From contig CAJVCM010000074.1 of assembly GCA_910595815.1 (NCBI GenBank), forward strand, positions 1-10,350: a DNA stretch of 10,350 bases, read 5' to 3'. A program made the position numbers and the translations under genes. Source of the DNA: Candidatus Thioglobus plumae. Its GTDB lineage: Bacteria > Pseudomonadota > Gammaproteobacteria > PS1 > Pseudothioglobaceae. This document shows positions 4,955 through 10,350 of the stretch, piece by piece. Each line of letters opens with the position of its first letter. Within the stretch, counting starts at the first letter, position 1. Below the pieces are notes generated by a model that saw nothing but the letters and a program-made list of their open reading frames with translations, ran no database searches and had not been told where the DNA came from.

Positions 4955-6760
4955 TTGATTAACTCATTGGTTGCCTATAAAGGCAAAGCGGCACGTATTG
5001 CCGGGCAAAATACTCACAAATTCGAATTAGAATTTGCAGATGGATCAACCCGCAATGTGCGAGAAAAAGATTTTCGCTTTATTCATCCTGAATTTACAAA
5101 AGTTAACGATAGCTGCGCACAAGCAGATATTGCCATACTAAATGATTTTCAAGAAGAAACCTTAACTCTGCAAGAAATTACAGAATGGTTGTTTGATGAA
5201 TACACAGCACAAAGTGCTTGGTGTACTTGCATATTGGTTGAAGATGGGCTGTATTTTTATTGGCAAAAAGATAAAGTTTATGTACGTCCTACCGAGCAAG
5301 TTGCCAGCATTCAGGCCAAACGTGACGCTGAGGAACTAGAGGCGAAAACATTAGCACACTGTGTTGATAACATTGCCAACAACATCTTTGATGAGCAAGA
5401 TTTAGCTTATATTAAAGACATTGAAAAAGTCGCACTCAATCAGTCTAAACACGCCAAAATACTTACTCATATCGGCGTAGAAAATACATCCGAAGCAGCT
5501 TATAAGTTGTTATTAAGACTCAAATATTTTGAGCAAACGTTTAACCCGTATCCTGCACGTCATGGCATTCCTAATGATGTGGATATCGATACCGAAATGA
5601 CCGAAGTTGAGCGCATTGATTTAACCCATTTAAACAGTTATGCGATTGACAACGCTGATTCGAATGATGCTGACGACGCCTTTAGTGTTGATGGCGATAA
5701 AATCTGGATTCATATTGCTGATGTGTCATCTATCGTTGCGCCGGGTTCTGAACTAGATTTATACGCCCAAGAAAGAGCTTCTAACCTATATTTGCCAGAT
5801 CAAATTTTGCACATGTTGCCAACTTCGATTACTAAGTTGTGCGCATTGGGTTTGAGTGAAACTTCACCCGCTCTATCGATTGGATTCGTATTGTCGGGCA
5901 AAGAAATGCAAGCCATTGAAGTGGTGCACAGCACTATTAAGGTAACCAATATTAGTTACGATGACGCTGATAAAATTCTAGAATCTAATGAAGATTTAGC
6001 AAAAATACAAACTTTGGTAGAGTTGCACAGACAATACCGAGAAGGCAACGGCTCTATGAGTTTGAACTTGCCTAGTGTGGATGTAAAATTTAAAGAAGGA
6101 CAGATAAAAATTTCAGATCAAGCCAGTAGTCCTTCGCGAGATTTGGTAGCTGAAATGATGATTATGGCAGGCAGGGTAATTGCACTGTTTGCACAGGACA
6201 ATGATATCGTTATGCCGTATGCGATTCAAGATGAGGGCGATTTTCCTCAAGAAATGCTCGACAACAAAGACAACCTCACTATGTCCGAATCATTTGCTGC
6301 CACCAAGTGCTTTAAGCGCTCAGCCACCTCTGTCAAGCCATTGCTTCATTATGGCCTAGGTCTTGACGCTTATCTTCGAGTTACCAGTCCGCTTAGACGA
6401 TATTTTGATTTATTGGCACACCAGCAATTATCGAGCTTTATTTTAGGTAAACCAACCCTTGAAAAAGAGCGTGTTAAAGAGATTATCGGCATCACAAATG
6501 CAGCAATGCCTGGTATTCGTAAAACTACGCGCGCCAGTAATGACCACTACAAGTGCTTGTATTTAATTCAAAATCCTAATTGGCAAAGTGAAGGTGTTGT
6601 GGTTGATACACGTGGAGACAAAGCGTTATTCATGATTCCTGAAGTTGGCATGATGACACAAATTAAGTTTAAAACTTTACCTGGACGAGATGAAAAAGTA
6701 ATGCTTAAAGTAGGCAGTGTCAATCTAGTTGATCAATTAGTGAATTTCAAGCCAGCTTAA
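4955..6760 (+). CDS. RNB-domain 3'-5' exoribonuclease (RNase II/R superfamily)
   Basis: A processive hydrolytic exoribonuclease of the RNB family, acting on single-stranded RNA in the cytoplasm. The 601 residues hold a short N-terminal domain starting L-V-A-Y-K-G-K-A, a helical middle, and an RNB domain. In the first RNB motif D232, D238, D240 and D241 reproduce the spacing of the four metal-binding aspartates of E. coli RNase II (201, 207, 209, 210). The second motif, T-S-P-L-R-R-Y-x-D-L (477-486), supplies the conserved arginines. The C-terminal part is short, without an obvious full S1 domain, and no paired cold-shock domains are evident. It is therefore closer to the shorter RNase II-like proteins than to RNase R. 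The frame opens with TTG ten bases after the gcvH stop. No Shine-Dalgarno is visible and a second TTG (4967) is possible, so the start is uncertain. Its 3' end overlaps lpxH. Confidence 0.9.
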   Translation: MINSLVAYKGKAARIAGQNTHKFELEFADGSTRNVREKDFRFIHPEFTKVNDSCAQADIAILNDFQEETLTLQEITEWLFDEYTAQSAWCTCILVEDGLYFYWQKDKVYVRPTEQVASIQAKRDAEELEAKTLAHCVDNIANNIFDEQDLAYIKDIEKVALNQSKHAKILTHIGVENTSEAAYKLLLRLKYFEQTFNPYPARHGIPNDVDIDTEMTEVERIDLTHLNSYAIDNADSNDADDAFSVDGDKIWIHIADVSSIVAPGSELDLYAQERASNLYLPDQILHMLPTSITKLCALGLSETSPALSIGFVLSGKEMQAIEVVHSTIKVTNISYDDADKILESNEDLAKIQTLVELHRQYREGNGSMSLNLPSVDVKFKEGQIKISDQASSPSRDLVAEMMIMAGRVIALFAQDNDIVMPYAIQDEGDFPQEMLDNKDNLTMSESFAATKCFKRSATSVKPLLHYGLGLDAYLRVTSPLRRYFDLLAHQQLSSFILGKPTLEKERVKEIIGITNAAMPGIRKTTRASNDHYKCLYLIQNPNWQSEGVVVDTRGDKALFMIPEVGMMTQIKFKTLPGRDEKVMLKVGSVNLVDQLVNFKPA

Positions 6761-7444
6761 TCCATCATCAAGCTTGATGGCATTGCCTGTATCAGCTGCC
6801 CAATCCCCCAAAACATAACGAGTAAATTTTTCCCCAACGTGGGTGTTGAGGCGATGTGTATGCCCATGAATTAAATCAGCATCAGGATATTGTTGCATAA
6901 AGCCAGCAACTGATTTTTGGTTGACATCCATAATTTCACTAGATTTAGTTTGTTGTGCTTCAACGCTTTTTTTGCGCAATTGGCCCACAAACTTTAATCG
7001 TAACTGCTTAGGTAGATGAGTAAAGATAAAAGTGGTGATCGGATTACGCAGCACCTTTTTTAATTTTTGATAGTTAACATCATCAGTGCATAACGAATCA
7101 CCATGTATCAGTACGTATTTTTTATCATGATGTGATAATACATAAGGCTCATTAATTAACTTAGCACCCGATTTTTTCTCAAAATCAGCACCAATCAAAA
7201 AATCACGATTGCCATCCATGACAAACACATCAGTTGTTGAACTGAGTTGTTTTAAAGCCTGAATTACATCTTGATAAGCGTTGTTGGATAGGTCGTCCCC
7301 TAGCCAAGTATTGAACAGGTCACCTAGAATAAAAAGCCGATCAACCTGAGCCGCTTGCTCTTGGCAAAACCTGACAAATAGATTGGTTTTATCCACCTCA
7401 CCAGAGACAAGGTGTAAGTCCGCAATAAGAAGCGAACTAGGCAT
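6737..7444 (-). CDS. lpxH: UDP-2,3-diacylglucosamine diphosphatase LpxH
   Basis: A peripheral membrane metallophosphoesterase of lipid A synthesis that hydrolyses UDP-2,3-diacylglucosamine to lipid X and UMP. The 235 residues carry the full metal set with the same numbering as E. coli LpxH or one off: D9 and H11 (A-D-L-H-L), D42 (L-G-D-L-F), N79 and R80 (G-N-R-D-F-L), H114 (H-G-D), and H195 and H197 (G-H-T-H-R). The G-N-R-D form with Arg is typical of LpxH and separates it from generic phosphoesterases. The residue before G-N-R-D is Asp (D77), where E. coli has His. The gene starts two bases after the ppiB stop, so the pair is surely co-transcribed. Its last 24 bases overlap the nuclease gene tail-to-tail. 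Confidence 0.96.
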   Translation of the reverse strand: MPSSLLIADLHLVSGEVDKTNLFVRFCQEQAAQVDRLFILGDLFNTWLGDDLSNNAYQDVIQALKQLSSTTDVFVMDGNRDFLIGADFEKKSGAKLINEPYVLSHHDKKYVLIHGDSLCTDDVNYQKLKKVLRNPITTFIFTHLPKQLRLKFVGQLRKKSVEAQQTKSSEIMDVNQKSVAGFMQQYPDADLIHGHTHRLNTHVGEKFTRYVLGDWAADTGNAIKLDDGLSWLEIH

Positions 7445-7446
7445 TG

Positions 7447-7932
7447 TTATTGAACGTATGCTTTAGTAACAATAACAGCATCGTTTGGCACATCTGCATG
7501 ACCGCCGTGGGTGCCTGTAGCAACTAAGCCAATTTTATCCACTACGTCTTGGCCTTCGGCAACCTCGCCAAATACACAATAGCCCCAGCCATCTTGAGCT
7601 GGGTAATCTAAGAAAGAGTTATCTGATGTGTTAATGAAAAATTGAGAGCTGGCTGAATGTGGCGCATTGGTTCTAGCCATGGCTAAAGTGTACTTTGCAT
7701 TTTTTAAGCCATTGTTTGCTTCATTTTCTATTTCTGCTTTTGTGGATTTTTGACTCATGTCCTCAATAAAACCACCGCCTTGGATCATAAAGTTTTTAAT
7801 CACACGGTGAAAAATTGTACCGTCGTAAAAGCCATCATTAACGTAATCGATAAAGTTTTGAGCACTGATTGGTGCTTTGTCAGCGTCAACGTTAATGTGA
7901 ATGTTGCCCATATTAGTTTCGAAAATAATCAT
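7447..7932 (-). CDS. ppiB: Cyclophilin-type peptidyl-prolyl cis-trans isomerase B
   Basis: A cytoplasmic cyclophilin that speeds cis-trans isomerisation of Xaa-Pro bonds in folding proteins. From the ATG chosen here the product is 161 residues, the usual size, and begins M-I-I-F-E-T-N-M-G. Active-site residues are present: F41-H42-R43 (R43 catalytic), M49-I50-Q51-G-G-G, the S-S-Q-F-F-I-N strand (95-101), and G-W-G-Y-C-V-F-G (114-122). It has no signal peptide, so it is the cytoplasmic form. The frame is open to a GTG at 7959, but that codon lies next to a TATAAT box whose predicted transcript start (about 7955) is downstream of it. The ATG at 7932 also matches the family N-terminus. It is followed by lpxH two bases after its stop. 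Confidence 0.95.
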   Translation of the reverse strand: MIIFETNMGNIHINVDADKAPISAQNFIDYVNDGFYDGTIFHRVIKNFMIQGGGFIEDMSQKSTKAEIENEANNGLKNAKYTLAMARTNAPHSASSQFFINTSDNSFLDYPAQDGWGYCVFGEVAEGQDVVDKIGLVATGTHGGHADVPNDAVIVTKAYVQ

Positions 7933-7961
7933 TGTATCAATCCATTCAAATAAAAACACAA

Positions 7962-7967
7962 ATTATA
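7962..7967 (-). promoter_or_regulatory. Candidate -10 box for ppiB-lpxH
   Basis: TATAAT on the minus strand gives a leader of about 23 bases to the ATG at 7932. The -35 match is poor at all normal spacings. The box helps to rule out the upstream GTG as start codon. Confidence 0.5.
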
Positions 7968-7979
7968 CTCAAACCCCCT

Positions 7980-8007
7980 TTCATAAACACAGTCGTTCGC
8001 GTATAAT
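7980..8007 (+). promoter_or_regulatory. Candidate promoter for rplU-rpmA
   Basis: TTCATA (7980-7985, four of six) and a perfect TATAAT (8002-8007) are separated by 16 bases. The predicted start near 8014 gives a short leader of about 29 bases before rplU. The upstream part faces the divergent ppiB promoter, and the two core regions lie within about 45 bases of each other. Confidence 0.55.
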
Positions 8008-8042
8008 TGCCTTCTTTTTGGTAAACCTATTTAGGATTTATT

Positions 8043-8354
8043 ATGTACGCAGTATTTAAAACAGGTGGTCAACAGTTTAGAGTGGCCGAAGGCACAACGC
8101 TTAAGGTTGAAAAATTAGAAGTTGAACCCGGCAAAAAAATCACTTTTAAAGAAGTGTTAATGGTTGCTGATGGCGAGAACGTTCAAATCGGTTCTCCAAT
8201 GGTTGCAAAAGCAACGGTTGAAGCAGAAGTTATTTCACAAGGTAAAGGTAAGAAAGTTACTATCTTGAAATTCCGTCGTCGTAAGCACTCTATGAAGACA
8301 CAAGGTCATAGACAGCTTTACACTGAAATTAAAATTACAAAGATTAAGGCATAG
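8043..8354 (+). CDS. rplU: 50S ribosomal protein L21
   Basis: L21 is a 23S rRNA-binding protein of the large subunit. The product is 103 residues, the same as E. coli L21. It starts M-Y-A-V-F-K-T-G-G-Q-Q-F-R-V and has the conserved basic C-terminal block with K-F-R-R-R-K-H-S and G-H-R-Q, followed by T-E-I-K-I. TAGGA sits nine bases before the ATG as ribosome binding site. rpmA follows after 11 bases, the universal rplU-rpmA order. The stop TAG is part of the rpmA Shine-Dalgarno (TAGGAG, 8352-8357), so the two are translationally linked. Confidence 0.98.
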   Translation: MYAVFKTGGQQFRVAEGTTLKVEKLEVEPGKKITFKEVLMVADGENVQIGSPMVAKATVEAEVISQGKGKKVTILKFRRRKHSMKTQGHRQLYTEIKITKIKA

Positions 8355-8365
8355 GAGAATAACCC

Positions 8366-8623
8366 ATGGCACATAAAAAAGCAGGCGGTAGTACTAATAA
8401 CGGAAGAGACTCCCAATCGAAACGTCTAGGCGTTAAGAGATTTGGTGGTCAAGTAGTATTAGCAGGTAACATTTTAGTGCGTCAAAGAGGTACTAAAGTT
8501 CATCCAGGCACTAACGTACGTAAGGGTAAAGACGACACATTGTTTGCAACAGCAGACGGCAAAGTGGTTTTTGCTAAGAAAGGTAAATTCATGCGTCAAA
8601 CAGTTTCAATCGAAGCTGTATAG
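8366..8623 (+). CDS. rpmA: 50S ribosomal protein L27
   Basis: L27 lies near the peptidyl-transferase centre, and its flexible N-terminus reaches the P-site tRNA. The 85 residues equal the E. coli length. The N-terminus is M-A-H-K-K-A-G-G-S-T, the mature form of proteobacteria with no Firmicutes-type cleaved leader. It continues to G-V-K-R-F-G-G-Q and R-Q-R-G-T-K-V-H-P-G. It is the last gene of its operon, with a strong terminator 28 bases after the stop. The GTPase gene obgE, often found next, is absent here. Confidence 0.98.
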   Translation: MAHKKAGGSTNNGRDSQSKRLGVKRFGGQVVLAGNILVRQRGTKVHPGTNVRKGKDDTLFATADGKVVFAKKGKFMRQTVSIEAV

Positions 8624-8650
8624 TTCGTAGTTCTCACCTTAGAATTATCT

Positions 8651-8678
8651 AAAAAAGCGCCTTACAGGCGCTTTTTTT
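8651..8678 (+). terminator. Intrinsic terminator of rplU-rpmA
   Basis: A GC-rich 6-bp stem GCGCCT / AGGCGC with a TAC loop is extended by A6 on the left and T7 on the right. The symmetrical A and T runs mean it could work in both directions, but the only gene reading into it is rpmA. It isolates fabD from ribosomal-protein transcription. Confidence 0.93.
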
Positions 8679-8722
8679 ATGACTAAAATAAACTCATATT
8701 AATTAATTAAATGCTTACCCCT

Positions 8723-8731
8723 TAAGGAGGT
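8723..8731 (+). promoter_or_regulatory. Near-perfect Shine-Dalgarno of fabD
   Basis: TAAGGAGGT matches nine bases complementary to the 16S rRNA tail and ends ten bases before the fabD ATG. It is the strongest ribosome binding site in the window. The 40 AT-rich bases before it (8679-8720) presumably hold the fabD promoter, but no convincing -35/-10 pair stands out. Confidence 0.8.
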
Positions 8732-8741
8732 ATTAAACAGA

Positions 8742-9671
8742 ATGAAATACGCAATTGTTTTTCCAGGCCAAGGCTCACAATCACTCGGTATGCTCTCAGA
8801 TCTCTCTGATAATTTTCCCATTGTAAAGGATACATTTACAGAAGCATCAGATGCTTTAGGCTTTGATCTTTGGGCGCTGACTCAAACAGATCAAGAAGCG
8901 CTTAACCAAACACAAAACACCCAGCCTGCGATGTTAGCAGCGGGTTATGCTACTTACCTTGCACTCACTAGTACAACGGATCTATCGCCTATTTGTATGG
9001 CGGGGCATAGTTTGGGTGAATACACTGCACTCGTTGCTTCAGGATCACTTAATTTTAGTGATGGCATCAAATTGGTACAAACGCGTGCAGAGCTTATGCA
9101 ATCGGCCGTACCAGCAGGTGTGGGCGCAATGGCGGCTATTTTAGGTTTAGAAGATGAAGTGGTGGTTAAAGTCTGTGCTGAGCACAAAGGTGAAGGTATT
9201 GTACAGGCGGTGAATTTTAACTCCAACGGCCAAGTGGTGATCGCCGGTAATAAAGAAGCGGTAGATGCCACTTGTGAAGCTATGAAAGCCGCAGGCGCTA
9301 AACGCGCCGTGATATTGCCAGTCAGTGTGCCTTCGCATTGTTCGCTTATGGATGATGCGGCAACCATATTTGCCAATGCAGTAGAAGCCGTTAATTTTAG
9401 TATGGGCGATGTCGATGTATTACATAATGTCGATGCAGCCAAAGCAATAGATACTAACGACATTAAAGCCAAGCTAGTGGCGCAATTACATAAGCCAGTA
9501 TTATGGACAGGCACGGTAAAGGCTATGCACGGTATGGGTGTTGAAAAACTCATTGAAGCAGGTCCGGGTAAAGTGTTAACCGGCCTAACCAAAAGAATTG
9601 AAAAATCATTATCTGCTAACGCTGTACTTGATTCAGCTGGTATTGTAGCAACTTTAGAGGAGATTACATAA
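8742..9671 (+). CDS. fabD: Malonyl-CoA:ACP transacylase FabD
   Basis: FabD moves the malonyl group from CoA to acyl carrier protein, supplying the elongation unit of type II fatty acid synthesis. The 309 residues equal the E. coli length. Catalytic landmarks are F-P-G-Q-G-S-Q (7-13), the nucleophile S90 in G-H-S-L-G-E-Y, R115 (which binds the malonyl carboxylate), H199 in V-P-S-H-C, and Q248 in V-A-Q-L. S90, H199 and Q248 each sit two residues before their E. coli counterparts (92, 201, 250). G-P-G-K-V-L-T-G-L lies near the end. The stop overlaps the fabG start by one base (TAATG), implying coupling. plsX and fabH, common upstream partners, are not here; a terminator and rpmA precede it. Confidence 0.97.
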   Translation: MKYAIVFPGQGSQSLGMLSDLSDNFPIVKDTFTEASDALGFDLWALTQTDQEALNQTQNTQPAMLAAGYATYLALTSTTDLSPICMAGHSLGEYTALVASGSLNFSDGIKLVQTRAELMQSAVPAGVGAMAAILGLEDEVVVKVCAEHKGEGIVQAVNFNSNGQVVIAGNKEAVDATCEAMKAAGAKRAVILPVSVPSHCSLMDDAATIFANAVEAVNFSMGDVDVLHNVDAAKAIDTNDIKAKLVAQLHKPVLWTGTVKAMHGMGVEKLIEAGPGKVLTGLTKRIEKSLSANAVLDSAGIVATLEEIT

Positions 9672-10350
9672 TGAGTAACTTAGAAGGAAAAATCGTATTA
9701 GTGACCGGCGCAAGTCGCGGCATTGGCCAAGCTATCGCCTTATCATTAGGTAATGCAGGTGCAACTGTTATTGGCACAGCAACCAGTGACAAGGGTGCAG
9801 ATGCAATTAGCACTACCTTAAAAGACAATGGTATTAGCGGACAAGGTATGGCGCTTAATGTCACGGATAATGATCAAATTGCTGAGGTGATGAAAAACAT
9901 TACCGATACTTATGGTGCGGTTGATATCCTCATTAACAACGCTGGAATCACTCGTGACAATCTACTGATGCGCATGAAAGAAGACGAGTGGGACGATATT
10001 ATGAATACTAACTTGGCTTCGGTTTACAAAATGTCAAAAGCAGTACTGCGCGGTATGATGAAAAAACGTGCAGGCCGTATTATCTCTATTGCATCTGTTG
10101 TGGGCGCCATGGGTAACGCCGGGCAAACTAATTATGCTGCTGCTAAAGCTGGCATTATGGGTTTTACTAAATCACTCGCTAGGGAGGTCGGCGCTCGTGG
10201 CATTACGGTTAATTGTGTTGCCCCTGGTTTTATTAAAACTGACATGACCGATGCACTACCAGAAGAGCAAAAAGAAGCGCTAGCCAAACAAATCCCAATG
10301 GGTCGTTTAGGTTCGGTTGAAGAGATTGCTGGCTCGGTATTGTTTTTAGC
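9671..10350 (+). CDS. fabG: 3-oxoacyl-ACP reductase FabG (3' end cut by window)
   Basis: An NADPH-dependent short-chain dehydrogenase that reduces 3-oxoacyl-ACP to 3-hydroxyacyl-ACP in fatty acid elongation. The window holds 226 complete codons of an expected 245 or so. The Rossmann motif T-G-A-S-R-G-I-G lies at 12-19, N-N-A-G-I-T at 89-94, and the catalytic tetrad is N114, S142, Y155 and K159, each four past E. coli numbering. V-A-P-G-F-I-x-T-D-M (183-192) is the typical FabG loop, and the R-L-G near 212-214 is also family-like. The start overlaps the fabD stop, and the only ribosome-binding sequence is GAGGAG at 9656-9661 inside fabD. The fabD-fabG order suggests acpP and fabF beyond the edge, by analogy with other proteobacteria. 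Confidence 0.97.
   Translation, partial: MSNLEGKIVLVTGASRGIGQAIALSLGNAGATVIGTATSDKGADAISTTLKDNGISGQGMALNVTDNDQIAEVMKNITDTYGAVDILINNAGITRDNLLMRMKEDEWDDIMNTNLASVYKMSKAVLRGMMKKRAGRIISIASVVGAMGNAGQTNYAAAKAGIMGFTKSLAREVGARGITVNCVAPGFIKTDMTDALPEEQKEALAKQIPMGRLGSVEEIAGSVLFL

Noticed and set aside
8023..8038. Short inverted repeat CCTA..TAGG covering the rplU ribosome binding site
   Set aside because: The stem is only four bases with a two-base loop, too short and tight to be a stable regulatory hairpin.
8679..8720. AT-rich stretch before fabD as a defined promoter or AT-type regulatory site
   Set aside because: Repeated AATT units give many weak -10-like matches, but none has a good -35 partner, so no specific promoter is called.
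8954..9592. A 212-residue open frame on the minus strand opposite fabD
   Set aside because: It lies wholly inside fabD, which has all catalytic residues. The reverse frame is low-complexity (Ala/Ser/Thr-rich), has no recognisable family motif and is a shadow of fabD codon use.

Overview
The window reads as a core-genome segment of an AT-rich gammaproteobacterium. The gene content (LpxH lipid A hydrolase, PpiB, YciB septation protein, SelO, bacterial FabD/FabG, L21/L27) fits a Gram-negative proteobacterium. The low GC and the very compact, short-spaced genes suggest a marine, streamlined lineage of the SUP05/Thioglobus kind. That genus-level guess is inference from general impression and is not proven by anything here.

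Layout. Positions 1-2514 are on the minus strand: a possible gene start running off the left edge, ridA, the long-form protein AMPylase selO, and a class II tRNA-Leu(UAA) with its own intrinsic terminator. From about 2534 a plus-strand run of five closely packed genes begins: a small membrane protein with a putative zinc-binding tail, yciB, gcvT, gcvH and an RNB-family exoribonuclease. This run collides tail-to-tail, with a 24-bp coding overlap, with the minus-strand pair ppiB-lpxH. A 110-bp divergent promoter region then separates ppiB from the plus-strand rplU-rpmA ribosomal operon, which ends at a strong hairpin terminator (8651-8678). Fatty-acid synthesis genes fabD and fabG follow, and fabG runs off the right edge.

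How the genes work together. GcvT and GcvH are two of the four glycine-cleavage components, and gcvP is not adjacent. FabD loads malonyl groups onto ACP and FabG reduces the 3-oxoacyl-ACP intermediates. LpxH acts in lipid A synthesis. RidA and SelO are stress or housekeeping enzymes, removing reactive enamines and AMPylating proteins. YciB belongs to envelope maintenance.

I found no mobile element, CRISPR array, toxin-antitoxin pair, defence locus or other undescribed system. The points worth a second look are details within known families: a displaced activation-loop cysteine in SelO, a two-cysteine insertion in YciB, a minimal RNB nuclease in the gcv cluster with a TTG start and no visible Shine-Dalgarno, and some start-site and promoter oddities.
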